Assembly: GCA_020544305.1 (NCBI GenBank)
Contig: CP058667.1
Coordinates: 2,232,001 to 2,296,000, forward strand
DNA from: Staphylococcus taiwanensis
Lineage (GTDB): Bacteria > Bacillota > Bacilli > Staphylococcales > Staphylococcaceae
Direction: 5' to 3'
Length of the DNA: 64,000 bases
The notes beneath the pieces are model-generated. The model was given only the letters and a program-made list of their open reading frames with translations, was not told where the DNA came from and did no database searches. This document shows positions 36,761 through 48,103 of the stretch, piece after piece. A program made the position numbers and the translations under genes. Within the stretch, counting starts at the first letter, position 1. Every line of letters starts with the position of its first letter.

Positions 36761-38062
36761 TTAATGTTTAGCCATTTTCTTTTCACCAGGTTTAACAAAG
36801 CACATAGCTACAACACTAATAAGTGATGCCACTACTGCTGACACAAACATTGAAGAATAACCAAAGCTTGCTACTAAATAACCTGTTAATGTTGGTGCAA
36901 TAACAGTTGCTGAATTGACGAAAAAGTGGGTAATACCCCCATATGTTCCCGTCTTATTAGGTGCCGTATCAATAATAACAGACCAATACACACCATTTGG
37001 TAAGAATATGAATGCATTCCCAATCATCATTAAAATCATAATTGCGATGATACTATGCGTAAATGGAATGATTAAGAAACAAATTGCGGCACAAATCATA
37101 CCTGCAATGGCAAAATATGAACGTGCGATACGTAAATTGCCCGTTTTATGACGTAACCAGTCAGATATATGACCACCGAAATAAATAGTGAAACATGCAC
37201 CAATCCAAGGCACCATACCTAAATACCAAAGTGAATGGATTTCAAAATGATACTCATCTTGCAAATATTTTGGCGTCCACGTTAAAATTAAAAAGTTAAC
37301 ATACTGGAAACCAAAATAACCAAACATATTACCTACTAATGTTGGACTTTTAAAGAAGTGATACCACTTTTCATCTTTAACATCTTCTGTTTCAACCGTT
37401 TTTTCTACATTTAAACTATCTTCAGTTGAACGTATTTCTGCCAATTCTTCTTTAGATACACGTTTATTGTCCTCAGGATAATCAGTAAATACAAATGCCC
37501 ATACAATTACCCAAATCAGACCTAGCGCACCTAAGATAATAAATAATAATCTCCAACTTGCTATTGTAAGGAAACCAGAAACAATTGGCGCTGTAATTAA
37601 TGCACCAAGTGGCACACCTATTAAACCTAATGCTGATAATAGTCCACGTTCTTTCGGTGCAGCCCAGTTTGCATTCGTTTTACTAATAATTGAAAATACC
37701 GGACCTTCTGCCACACCGAATAATACTCTTAATAGACCGAAACCAATAATTGCAGAACCACCAAATATTGCCATACCTAGTTCCCCAGCAAATGCCATTG
37801 CCATTTCAGCAATTGACCATGCGGTACCTGCAATAATCCATACAAATTTAGGTCCTTTCTTATCTGCCGTTAAACCACCCACAAGTGATCCAAACATATA
37901 TCCGTAGCCAAAATAACCTAAAATTTTACCCCAAGCAATCGTGTCGAAACCATACTCGCTAATGATATCCTTTTGAGCGTATGAAATAGCGCCACGGTCT
38001 ATGTAGTTAATCATTGTCATTATAATAATCATCGTGATAATAAAGTATCTATATTTCTTCAT
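36761..38062 (-). CDS. MFS transporter of the anion:cation symporter (ACS) type
   Basis: A 433-residue 12-helix carrier. NYIDRGAISYAQ in the first helix and GVAEGPVFSIISKTNANWAAPKERG near residue 122 are typical of the ACS family (glucarate, hexuronate and organic phosphate carriers). A charged cytoplasmic loop lies near 190-225. Substrate is uncertain: sugar acid or organic anion. The ATG at 38062 sits behind GGTGGGGG. Single gene. Confidence 0.85.
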   Translation of the reverse strand: MKKYRYFIITMIIIMTMINYIDRGAISYAQKDIISEYGFDTIAWGKILGYFGYGYMFGSLVGGLTADKKGPKFVWIIAGTAWSIAEMAMAFAGELGMAIFGGSAIIGFGLLRVLFGVAEGPVFSIISKTNANWAAPKERGLLSALGLIGVPLGALITAPIVSGFLTIASWRLLFIILGALGLIWVIVWAFVFTDYPEDNKRVSKEELAEIRSTEDSLNVEKTVETEDVKDEKWYHFFKSPTLVGNMFGYFGFQYVNFLILTWTPKYLQDEYHFEIHSLWYLGMVPWIGACFTIYFGGHISDWLRHKTGNLRIARSYFAIAGMICAAICFLIIPFTHSIIAIMILMMIGNAFIFLPNGVYWSVIIDTAPNKTGTYGGITHFFVNSATVIAPTLTGYLVASFGYSSMFVSAVVASLISVVAMCFVKPGEKKMAKH

Positions 38063-38155
38063 ATTAGCCCCCACCCTTTGTAGAAAAGTTACTTTATTAA
38101 TTATTTTATCATATTTTGTGGAAGCGTTATCATGTATTTTTCAAGTAATAAAAAA

Positions 38156-38179
38156 CACAACCCTCTTTCGAGGATTGTG
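38156..38179 (-). terminator. Terminator of the Sdr-type adhesin gene
   Basis: CACAATCCTC pairs with GAGGGTTGTG, with a GAAA loop, followed by TTTTTT on the minus strand. Confidence 0.85.
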
Positions 38180-38379
38180 AAAATAATTTGATTAGTTTTT
38201 TAGAAGCCTTTTTTATTATTTATCTTTTGCATCATCTTCGTTGTCTTTCTTACGACGTCTTCCGAGCAACAATAATCCTAAACCAGTAATTAATGAAAGT
38301 AATAATGGTTTATCAGATTTTTCTTCTCCAGTCTCAGGTAAAGCTTTAGCATTATTAGAATTTGATGATGTGCTTTGAC

Positions 38380-39207
38380 TATTGGTAGCACTTGTACTGT
38401 CTGAATGATTCATACTTTGTGAGTCACTTGTACTATCTGAATGGCTCATACTTTCTGATGTGCTTGTACTACTTTGTGAGTCACTTGCACTATCTGAATC
38501 ACTCATACTTTCTGATGTACTTGTGCTGCTGTGACTGTGTGAATCACTTATGCTGTCTGAATCGCTCATGCTTTCTGATGTACTTGTGTTGCTGTGACTT
38601 TGTGAGTCACTTGTGCTATCTGAATCGCTCATGCTATCTGATGCACTTGTGCTGCTGTGACTGTGTGAATCACTTGTACTGTCTGAATCGCTCATACTTT
38701 CTGATGTACTTGTGCTGCTGTGACTGTGTGAATCACTTGTACTGTCTGAATCGCTCATACTTTCTGATGTACTTGTGCTGCTGTGACTGTGTGAATCACT
38801 TATGCTGTCTGAATCGCTCATGCTATCTGATGTGCTTGTACTACTGTCACTTTGTGAGTCACTTGTGCTATCTGAATCGCTCATGCTATCTGATGCACTT
38901 GTGCTGCTGTGACTGTGTGAATCACTTGTACTGTCTGAATCGCTCATACTCTCTGATGTGCTTGTACTACTTTGTGAGTCACTCGTGCTGTCTGAATCGT
39001 TCATACTTTCTGATGTGCTTGTGCTACTTTGTGAATCACTTGTACTATCTGAATCGCTCATACTTTCTGATGTGCTTGTGCTACTTTGTGAATCACTTGT
39101 ACTGTCTGAATCGCTCACGCTATCTGATGTGCTTGTGTTGCTTTGTGAGTCACTCGTGCTGTCTGAGTTGCTCATGCTATCTGATGTGCTTGTACTATCG
39201 GAAATAT
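38380..39207 (-). repeat. Ser-Asp repeat stalk of the adhesin
   Basis: About 820 bases encode repeated blocks of the type [17 protein letters not shown]. In place of a pure SD dipeptide, each block alternates Ser, Asp, Thr, Glu, Gln and His (SHSHSSTS). The DNA is nearly periodic and prone to length change. Antisense frames through it are cysteine- and leucine-rich artefacts. Confidence 0.9.
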
Positions 39208-39213
39208 TGTTAT

Positions 39214-41086
39214 CAATAATTGTAATATTAAAGTGTGAGATTACATCATTTCCATCGGCATCTGTTGTTATCACCGTAATTGGATAAATGCCTACTTCCG
39301 TCGGTGTTCCACTAATTGTATTTGTATCTGGATTAAATGTTACACCTTCTGGAAGTCCACTTACTTTATTCGTTACTGCTTGACCACTATTGTCTGTCGC
39401 ATCAATCTTGATTGGGTCAATCGCTGTGTTCACTTCTTTTGTTTGATCTGCAATTGGTGTCACTATTGGTGCCGTTGTATCTTGGACCGTAATAGTAAAA
39501 CTTGTTGTTGTTTCATTGCCGTCGGCATCTGTTGTTGTCACTGTGATTGGGTAACTACCAACTTTACTTGGTGTACCACTAATTGTATTTGTATCTGGAT
39601 CAAATGTTACGCCTTCTGGAAGTCCACTCACTTTATTTGTTACGGCTTGACCACTATTATCTGTTGCATCAATCTTGATTGGATCAATCGCTGTGTTCAC
39701 TTCTTTGGTTTGGTCTGCAATTGGTGTCACTGCTGGTGACGTTGTGTCTTCCACTGTAATCGTAAAGCTTGTTGTTGTTTCGTTTCCGTCGGCATCTGTT
39801 GTTGTCACTGTAATTGGGTAACTGCCCACTTTGCTTGGTGTGCCACTAATTGTGTTTGTGTCTGGATCAAATGTTACACCTGCTGGCAAGCCACTCACTT
39901 TATTTGTCACGGCTTGACCACTATTGTCTGTCGCATCTATTTTGATTGGATCAATTGCTGTATTGACTTCTTTAGTTTGATTTCCAATCGCTTTGACTGT
40001 TGGTGCCGTTGTATCTTCCACTGTAATTGTAAAGCTTGTTGTTGTTTCGTTGCCGTCGGCATCTGTTGTTGTCACCGTAATTGGGTAACTGCCCACTTTG
40101 CTTGGTGTACCACTGATTGTGTTTGTCGCACTATTAAATGTTACACCTGCTGGCAAGCCACTTACTTTATTTGTCACGGCTTGGCCACTATTATCTGTCG
40201 CATCAATTTTGATTGGATCGATTGCTGTATTGACTTCTTTAGTTTGATTTCCAATCGGTGACACTGTTGGTGCTGTTGTATCTTCCACTTTAATCGTAAA
40301 GTTTGTTGTTGTTTCGTTGCCATCGGCATCTATTGTTGTCACCGTAATTGGGTAACTGCCTACTTTACTTGGTGTGCCACTAATTGTATTTGTATCTGGA
40401 TTAAACGTTACACCTGTTGGTAAGCCACTTACTTTATTTGTTACAGCTTGGCCGCTGTTGTCTGTCGCATCAATCTTGATTGGATCAATTGCTGTGTTGA
40501 CTTCTTTAGTTTGACCTGCGATTGGTGTCACTGTCGGTGCCGTTGTATCTTGTACCGTAATCGTAAAAATTGTTTCCGTTACATTGCCATTGGCATCTGT
40601 TGTTGTCACTGTAATTGGGTAACTGCTCACTTTGCTTGGCGTACCACTGATTCTATTGGTAGAACTGTCAAATGTAACACCATCTGGTAACCCACTCACA
40701 CTATTTGTTACAGCTAATTTACTATTATCTGTTGCTGAAATAATTATAGATTTTATAGGCGTGTTCACTTCTTTTGTTTGATTATCAATATTAGTTACTA
40801 CTGGTTTCGTTGTATCAACTACTGCAATTGTAAATGGTGTTATAGTTGAGTTGCCACTAGAATCTGTAGAAGTAATTGTAATAGTATAGTTTCCAACTTT
40901 GGTTGGTGTTCCACTTATAGTATTAGTTGAACTGTTAAATGTGACACCTGAAGGTAAGCCACTAACTGAATTTGTTACAGCATCTCCACTGTTATCAGTC
41001 GCAACAATTGTGATGCTATCAATTGACGTATTTACTTCTTTCGTTTGATTTGTAATAGCTGTTACTACAGGTTTAGTCGTATCTTT
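39214..41086 (-). repeat. Seven tandem 267-base Ig-like (He_PIG) repeats
   Basis: Seven copies of an 89-residue unit share NQTKEVNT near the start, VSGLP-GVTF and [18 protein letters not shown] in the middle, and a DTTAP linker. The first two are divergent and the last five nearly identical at DNA level, which suggests recent expansion by recombination. They probably act as a rigid spacer between the adhesin head and stalk. Confidence 0.9.
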
Positions 41087-43507
41087 AACTGTAATTGTAG
41101 TTGCAGGTGACACATTACTTCCTTTATCTAGAACTGTAGCACTAATTGTTTCCTTGCCAGTTAATGTAAATCCACTAGGAATCGCTACTGTGAACTTGCC
41201 ATCACTTCCAATTTGGCCTGTAAGCTTTCTACCATCACTGAAGTCTAATTGAATTGTCATGTTAGCTTCACCAGTACCACTAATCGTTTTATCTTCAGTT
41301 GTAATATTTTTAGCTGTAGTTGGTGCAACTGGCGCCACTCTGTCTATAACATCTAAATAAGAACTTGCATAAGAACCTAGAATTCTCTTATTTGCAGCAC
41401 CATTATCATTAGAATCAAGATAGTCTGATTCGAGCCATGACGTAAATGTTTCTCTATCACTTAACTGAGAAGCAATATTATCTAATGTATAGCCATCTTT
41501 TAATTTATAAGAAATAGTATAACTACGAGATTGGCCTAATGTACCCCAAAATACATTAAGGTCTAACGCTGTTCGAGCAGAGTCAAGTTGGCTAGATGTA
41601 TTATTTTTTAATATAGATACTGAATCTATTTTACTTGTATCAAAAAATCCATTACTATCAAGGCTACCTTTCACACCACGATCAGTATCAGTAGGCGTAA
41701 CATTATTACCATTTGCATCAGAAGCAAAAATTGTCACGGAATTTGTATCAATATATGGTAACAACTCTTTAGGTACTTGTTATTTTATATATAAAACCCA
41801 GTTATAGTCCGTTTGTTTAAAGTTTTCATCAGGTTTAAAACTATGAATGGAATTGATAGTTGCAGTACTACTATCATATTTAATTTTGTTAGCAACTCTA
41901 CCCGTTGTAAAACCACTAGTTTGCGTAGTTTGCGGTGCTTTTGAATTAAGTGTAGGAGTAATAGTTGTAACTTGAATACTTTCCTCGGCAATAGAACCAT
42001 CGTTCTCCGTCCAAGTATGTGTTAAGTAAACTGGTTTATCATTTGAATACCCTAAACTTTTTAAAGTTTGATTATTTTTCAAAGTAATCAATACATCATG
42101 GTTTGTTATTGATCCAATCATACCACTACTCACAGTACTACCTGTGATAGGTGCACTCCAGTTTTGACCATTGTTAGTAGTTGTCATATTAACACCATTC
42201 AATGTAATAGACTGAATTTGTGTAAAGAAATTACTTTGAGAAAATGAAAGGTTAACCTTGCCCCCATTTACAAAGTCATTTTGTAGCGCCAGCCATTTCG
42301 ATAAATTCAACTTAATGACATTCGTATCCGCATTTTGCATTTGGTTAATACCAGCATGACGTAAATCGGTATCTTCTTTTACAGTCGTTGCATCATAACC
42401 TAAGTCTTGAAGTAAATACGCATATTTAGAATCTGAAGGTATTTTATATTTAACGACTTTGCCATCTTTTACAGCCACTAAAACTTTGAACTTCATTCGA
42501 TTATTTCTAACAGTCGAAGTGGTTGCTTGTGAATTTACAGTTGTCGTAGAATCATTATTTAATGGTACTGGACTTTGACTATCCGCTTCAGTTACAACTG
42601 GTTTATCATTAATTGCAGTACTATTATTTTGACTTTGTGTTGCAGTTGTTTCACTAGCATTTTTAGTATCGTTTAAACTTGAAGTTTCTACGTCTTTGGA
42701 TGAATTTACAGAATTTTGTTTGGAGGATGTGTTATCTGTAGTACTTTCTTTAAAGGAGTTCTTATCTGAAGTTTTACTTGTACTTGATGTATCGTCATTC
42801 TCACTTTTGTTAGCATCTTTATTTGTTGTTTCATTAGTTTCTTTTTGAGTGTCTGATGCTTTTTCAGTTTTATTTTCACTTTTTTCGGATGATTGGCTTG
42901 TTTGACTTGTATCACTAGTTTCCTTGTCTTCCGCTGTTGTTGGCTCTGCTTTAGCCTTTTCATCAGTTGTATTTTTGACACTGACACTATCGTCATCTGA
43001 TGTCGTATTCTCTTTACTTTGCTCGACATTATTAGTAGATTGTGTTTGGGTTTCGTTTGATGCCTCATCGCTTTGGTTTTGATTATCCTGTGTTGTACTT
43101 ACGTTTTGACTTTGTGTAGAGCTTTCATCACTTTTATTGGTCGCAGTATTATTCACTGATTCATCACTAAGTTCAGATGATTTATTATTTTCTACAGAAG
43201 TACTATCTACATTTGAATCTATGTCTTTATTTTCATCAACTTGTTCCGTTGTGGCGTTAGATTGTGCTTCTTTTACATTACTATCCGTCTGTTCAGTTTT
43301 TGTAAGTTCATTAATATCAACTGCATCCGATTTATCTTTATTTGCCCCATCATTTGTAGTTATTTTATCCAATTCATCAGCTCTTGCAACATTACCTGCC
43401 CCCATAACTAATGTTGCACCAATCAGTAAAGAAGCAGTACCAACAGAAAACTTTCTGATAGCATACTTGTTTAAAATATTGGGTAAAAAACCTTGTCTAT
43501 TTTTCAT

Positions 43508-43836
43508 TCAACTAATCACTCCATACACATTTAGTACAATCATAATAATGATTTAGAAATATTATACAAAATTTATTAAAGATATACAAATGTTGCAAGT
43601 CTTAATATTTTATAAATAATTACTTGTAACCAAACATTTTCAAATTTCATATTAATAATAATTAAATAGCATTATTATAAATTTAAATAATCAAAATAAT
43701 CAGAGGACTTTTAGATTCATGGAAACAAATAGTCTCATTATCATATGAAAAGATATGACTGAATGAGACTATTTTTATTTTTTATATAAACTAGTTTCTT
43801 CTATTATATATGTGTTTTTATCAGTAATTAATTTTT
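43508..43836. other. AT-rich gap with terminator hairpin
   Basis: This 329-base gap lies upstream of the adhesin and downstream of the azoreductase gene. AGTCTCATT (43731-43739) pairs with AATGAGACT (43762-43770), with T-rich sequence beyond, and probably ends the azoreductase transcript. The rest presumably contains the adhesin promoter. No gene is seen. Confidence 0.6.
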
Positions 43837-44403
43837 TTATTTTAAATGTTCATATGGACTGTTATTCACAAATGAAACGATTTGGTCTACAAATAGTTTT
43901 GCGCGTAATTGAAATTGGTCGTCATCTAGATATAACGTACCGTCATCTAATTTACCGTAATCAGAATCATGTGTAGCAATTTGTGTAGGAACAGCAATGC
44001 CTAATAAGCTACGTACAATAACTCGTAAATGTGATAATGGTTCTGAGCTTACGATTCCACCACTATTACCAATTAATCCTACTGGTTTCATTTTGACATA
44101 ATCCATATTGATGTGGTCTAGGGCATTTTTCAAAATACCGGAATAAGAACCATGATAATTTGGCGTACCTAATACTAAGAAGTCTGCTTCCATTACTTTA
44201 TCTTGAAAATCTTTCATGTTTGATTTAATTTCTTCAATCGATGGTGTTGTTCCAGAAAAGTCTAATTGGTTTAATGGTCTTTCTGCTAAATCAAATATAT
44301 CAACATCTAAATTATGATGATCAAATTGTCCTACTAAGTATTTAGCTAACGCATTTGTATGTGAGCCCACTTTGGCACTACCTACAATAATAAGTCCTTT
44401 CAT
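43837..44403 (-). CDS. NADPH-dependent FMN reductase (azoreductase-like)
   Basis: A 188-residue flavodoxin-fold protein with [21 protein letters not shown] at the start and [23 protein letters not shown] near residue 78, the two FMN-binding motifs. Orthologues next to sdr genes in S. aureus are annotated as azoreductase-like. It probably reduces quinones, azo or nitro compounds. Just downstream (22 bases) of the Cof-type HAD gene, and likely co-transcribed with it. Confidence 0.85.
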   Translation of the reverse strand: MKGLIIVGSAKVGSHTNALAKYLVGQFDHHNLDVDIFDLAERPLNQLDFSGTTPSIEEIKSNMKDFQDKVMEADFLVLGTPNYHGSYSGILKNALDHINMDYVKMKPVGLIGNSGGIVSSEPLSHLRVIVRSLLGIAVPTQIATHDSDYGKLDDGTLYLDDDQFQLRAKLFVDQIVSFVNNSPYEHLK

Positions 44404-44424
44404 TTTATCTTGACACCTCTTACG

Positions 44425-45294
44425 TTATTTATTTTCTTCTTTAAGTACTTTCATAATCGCTTTACCAACGCCGCTATTTTCATTAGAATCTGTAACATAT
44501 TTAGCAACAGCTTTAACTTCTGGCATGGCATTATCCATAGCAACAGGGTAGCCAACACGTTCTAACATAGACACATCATTCATGTTGTCTCCTAAAGCCA
44601 TCACATCCTGCAAGTCAATTTTCAATTTATCAGCGATTGACTCTAGCGCAATTCCTTTTTGTGCATCAGAATGGGTAATTTCAAGATTTCCTCGTGAAGA
44701 TGATGAAACAGCTAAACTTGGAATTGCTGAAAGTTGCGCTCCAATTGCATTAATTTTCTCTAAATCCGGATTGAATGCAAGTACTTTCATAATTAATTCA
44801 CCCGGGATGTCCTCAATATCTTCATAACTATCTACAACTTTTAATGTCCCATTATCAATACGTTTTTGAATACCTGCTTTAATTTTTTCAACATCCGCTT
44901 CTTGACCAGCTTGTTTCGCAATATCTAAGTAAATATCTAAATCTTTGGTTGGGTCTTCTGTATAAATACCTCTGTTTGTGTAAATTTGAAAATATACGTC
45001 ATCTTTATTAAGAATTGATTTGATACGTTCAACCAATTCATGATTTAAATTTGATGTACTAATGATGTTGAAAGATTCATCGCGTACTTCTGCACCATTT
45101 AAACATATATACGGTACACTCAAATCCGTTTCTGCTATTGGTGTACTCGCCTCATAGAATGCTCGACCGGTTGCAATGGCAACAGTAATCCCCTGCGATT
45201 GTGCATATTTAATTGCATCAATATTCTCTTGTGAAATTTCATGCGCTGCATTTAATAATGTGCCATCCATATCCGTTGCTATTAATTTAATCAT
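44425..45294 (-). CDS. Cof-type HAD phosphatase
   Basis: A 289-residue HAD IIB (Cof) sugar-phosphate phosphatase. Motif I is ATDMDGTLLN at residue 6, motif II AIATGRA near 42, and motif IV ALGDNMNDVSMLERVGYPVAMDNA near 237. GAGGT precedes the ATG at 45294, so the longer frame is not used. Substrate is likely a phosphorylated sugar or flavin precursor; family members are promiscuous. Confidence 0.88.
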   Translation of the reverse strand: MIKLIATDMDGTLLNAAHEISQENIDAIKYAQSQGITVAIATGRAFYEASTPIAETDLSVPYICLNGAEVRDESFNIISTSNLNHELVERIKSILNKDDVYFQIYTNRGIYTEDPTKDLDIYLDIAKQAGQEADVEKIKAGIQKRIDNGTLKVVDSYEDIEDIPGELIMKVLAFNPDLEKINAIGAQLSAIPSLAVSSSSRGNLEITHSDAQKGIALESIADKLKIDLQDVMALGDNMNDVSMLERVGYPVAMDNAMPEVKAVAKYVTDSNENSGVGKAIMKVLKEENK

Positions 45295-45435
45295 ACAATT
45301 ACCTCGTTTCATTAACTTAATCTATAACAGTTTATTATTTTTATTTTTGAAAATGGGTATTCGGATAAAACAAAATATGAAATTTAAAACTTAATTTATG
45401 TATTTATTTTAACAAATTCGTCATAATTTGTATTA

Positions 45436-45921
<486 letters not shown>

Positions 45922-45972
45922 TCACTTGTGATACAATACTCATTGTCTATTTTAACATTTGGAGATGTGATT

Positions 45973-46596
45973 ATGAACAAACCTTTTATTGCAATTGAAG
46001 GCCCTATTGGTGTTGGTAAATCATCTTTAGCTCACAAGCTCAGCCAATCTTTAAGTTATTATGAAGAAAAGGAAATAATCGACGAAAATCCATTTTTATC
46101 TGACTTTTACGATGACATTTCTAAATGGAGTTTTCAAACCGAAATGTTTTTCCTATGTAATCGCTACAAACAAGCTAAAGATATCGCCGAAATGACACAA
46201 GGTGTTGTCAGTGACTATCATATTTATAAAAACAAAATCTTCGCACGCAACACTTTAAATGACTCTGAATTTGATAAATTTAATCGCATTTTTGATATTT
46301 TGACAGAAGATATCGAAATGCCAAATATGATTATTTTCTTAGATGCTGATTTACAAGTTCTGAAAGAAAGAATCGCAAAACGAAATCGTAGCTTTGAACA
46401 TCATATTGAAGATGATTACTTACTTAATTTAAAAGAAGATTATCTCGCATTTTATGATGCAATGAAAAAAGATGGCGCAAATGTTGTCCTTATTAATACG
46501 AGCTCAATCGATTTCGTCAATAATGACTCAGATTATGAAGACATTTTAGAAAAAATAAAACCAATGATAGGAGACATTGAACATGAATCATTATAA
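45973..46596 (+). CDS. Deoxyguanosine kinase (dNK family)
   Basis: A 207-residue deoxyribonucleoside kinase with P-loop EGPIGVGKSSLAHKL at residue 8, a DENPF segment near 36 and the lid arginines RIAKRNRSFE near 134. In staphylococci and Bacillus a pair of adjacent kinases phosphorylates deoxyguanosine and deoxyadenosine/deoxycytidine for salvage. Family order (dGK first) supports this call. The usual ERS motif is replaced by VVSDYHIYKNKIFA, which is normal in dGK. Overlaps the next gene by 14 bases. Confidence 0.85.
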   Translation: MNKPFIAIEGPIGVGKSSLAHKLSQSLSYYEEKEIIDENPFLSDFYDDISKWSFQTEMFFLCNRYKQAKDIAEMTQGVVSDYHIYKNKIFARNTLNDSEFDKFNRIFDILTEDIEMPNMIIFLDADLQVLKERIAKRNRSFEHHIEDDYLLNLKEDYLAFYDAMKKDGANVVLINTSSIDFVNNDSDYEDILEKIKPMIGDIEHESL

Positions 46597-47245
46597 AGTA
46601 CCTCAAAATGCTATTATAACAATTGCTGGTACTGTAGGAGTGGGGAAATCTACTTTGACACAGGCATTAGCTGACAAACTTAATTTTAAAACTTCTTTTG
46701 AAAATGTAGATCATAACCCATACTTAGATAAATTTTATGATGACTTTGAGCGTTGGAGTTTCCACTTACAAATATATTTTTTAGCTGAACGTTTTAAAGA
46801 ACAAAAACGTATGTTTGAATATGGTGGTGGCTTTATTCAAGATCGTTCTATTTATGAAGATGTGGATATTTTTGCGAAAATGCATGAAGAACAAGGTACT
46901 ATGAGTGAAGATGACTTTAAAACATATTCTGAATTGTTTAATGCCATGGTGATGACACCGTATTTTCCAAAACCAGATGTATTAATCTATCTCGAATGTG
47001 ACTATAACGAAGTGATTGAACGCATCAAAGCACGCGGCCGTGATATGGAAATTAATACAGATCCTGAGTATTGGCAAAAGTTATTCAAACGTTATGAAGA
47101 TTGGATTAATAACTTCAATGCTTGCCCGGTAGTACGCGTTAACATCAATGAATATGACATTCATGAAAATCCAGACTCATTAGACCCAATTATTGATAAA
47201 ATAGCTCACGTAATTAACACTTACCGAAACGTAGATAATCGATAA
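46583..47245 (+). CDS. Deoxyadenosine/deoxycytidine kinase (dNK family)
   Basis: A 220-residue deoxyribonucleoside kinase, the partner of the previous gene. P-loop IAGTVGVGKSTLTQAL at about residue 11, DRSIYEDV (the DRS substrate motif) near 85, and lid RIKARGRDMEINT near 145. The ATG at 46583 lies 9 bases after AGGAGA; the TTG at 46577 is less likely. A strong terminator follows at 47254-47287. Confidence 0.88.
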   Translation: MNHYKVPQNAIITIAGTVGVGKSTLTQALADKLNFKTSFENVDHNPYLDKFYDDFERWSFHLQIYFLAERFKEQKRMFEYGGGFIQDRSIYEDVDIFAKMHEEQGTMSEDDFKTYSELFNAMVMTPYFPKPDVLIYLECDYNEVIERIKARGRDMEINTDPEYWQKLFKRYEDWINNFNACPVVRVNINEYDIHENPDSLDPIIDKIAHVINTYRNVDNR

Positions 47246-47253
47246 TATAATAT

Positions 47254-47293
47254 GACGCTACACAATATTGAAATCCTTGTGTAGCGTTTTTTA
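47254..47293. terminator. Terminator between dAK and HAD genes
   Basis: A perfect 11-base-pair stem (ACGCTACACAA with TTGTGTAGCGT) is followed by TTTTTT on the plus strand; it can also serve the convergent HAD gene. Confidence 0.9.
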
Positions 47294-47303
47294 ATTTATA
47301 ACC

Positions 47304-48005
47304 TTATTTATTTTCAATATGTTGTTTTAAGACTTCGGGCACACTTACTGCTGTATCTATAATTACATCAGCGTCTACTAACTCTTCTTTTTTAGCAATA
47401 CCACTAAGTACACCAATAGCTAGACCTAGTTCAGCGTTCACTTTTGTTTTCATATCATTATTCGTATCACCAACAATCACTACGTCTTTAGGTTTCACGT
47501 CATAGTGATTAAACAGTGGATTAAGTACTGCCGGATTGGGTTTTTCTGCAGCGTGTGATTCAGTTGAAATGACTAAGTCAAACGCATCTTTTGAATTTGT
47601 ATCTTCTAAAAACTGCAAGACGCCTTTTCTAGAATCACTTGTAACGATACCAATTTTATAACCTTCATTTTTCAAAGATTTAATCATATCGTAAACGCCA
47701 TCAATCCAATTATTCTCCGGAACGCGTGTATCAACTAATTCTTGACTCGTATTACGGGTCCAACTTGATACATCTTCTCCAGCAATATTATTGAAAGCTT
47801 TGACCATTTCATCCAATGAGCCAGATCCCATCACAGAATCAGGAACAATTGCATCGTCGATTACACCTAATTGACGATGTGCAACTTCCTTATCTATTAC
47901 TGGAAATTTGTCTAAAAAGCTATCAACAAGACGTACACCAATCTTCTCCCAACTTTTATCAAATTCAATTAATGTTCCATCTTTATCAAATAATATCCAT
48001 TCCAT
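47304..48005 (-). CDS. HAD-superfamily hydrolase
   Basis: A 233-residue HAD subclass IA hydrolase with WILFDKDGTLIEFD at the start, a helical cap, IGIVTSDSRKG near 115, and VIVGDTNNDMKTKVNAELGLAIGV near 171. The unusual K in FDKDGT is common in this Firmicute subfamily. The ATG at 48005 gives a better distance to GGAG than the ATG at 48011 and matches S. aureus annotation of the orthologue as I recall it. Substrate unknown. Confidence 0.85.
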   Translation of the reverse strand: MEWILFDKDGTLIEFDKSWEKIGVRLVDSFLDKFPVIDKEVAHRQLGVIDDAIVPDSVMGSGSLDEMVKAFNNIAGEDVSSWTRNTSQELVDTRVPENNWIDGVYDMIKSLKNEGYKIGIVTSDSRKGVLQFLEDTNSKDAFDLVISTESHAAEKPNPAVLNPLFNHYDVKPKDVVIVGDTNNDMKTKVNAELGLAIGVLSGIAKKEELVDADVIIDTAVSVPEVLKQHIENK

Positions 48006-48103
48006 TAACATAACACTCCTATAATTCGTAACTTTAATTCTTCTATTGTAATACAGATTTTCATTTTAGACTTAATAGAACGATATGCAATTCCATTTTC
48101 CAA

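Larger units (their letters stand above)
38216..43507 (-). pseudogene. Large LPETG-anchored Ser-Asp adhesin interrupted by one stop codon
   Basis: Two reading frames in the same phase are separated by a single TAA at 41780-41782. Together they make about 1,763 residues. Fragment 1 (43507 to 41783, 575 residues) has a YSIRK-type signal ([26 protein letters not shown]), cleavage after VARA, a Ser/Thr/Asn-rich segment to about residue 330, and the first part of a ligand-binding-like region. Fragment 2 (41779 to 38216) continues that region, then has one Ig-like domain, seven 89-residue He_PIG-type Ig repeats, a Ser-Asp stalk and LPETG with a hydrophobic helix and RRRKK tail. If the TAA is real, the signal-bearing part would be secreted unanchored. 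Sequencing error or readthrough remain possible. Confidence 0.85.

Noticed and set aside
38392-39219. Long plus-strand frames opposite the Ser-Asp stalk, up to 275 residues
   Set aside because: Their Cys/Leu/Tyr-rich repetitive products are the antisense reading of the SD repeat; no ribosome binding site or family.
39380-40690. Periodic 267-base sequence looking like a repeat array or CRISPR
   Set aside because: The repeats are coding Ig-like domains of the adhesin with no spacers; period and identity do not fit CRISPR.
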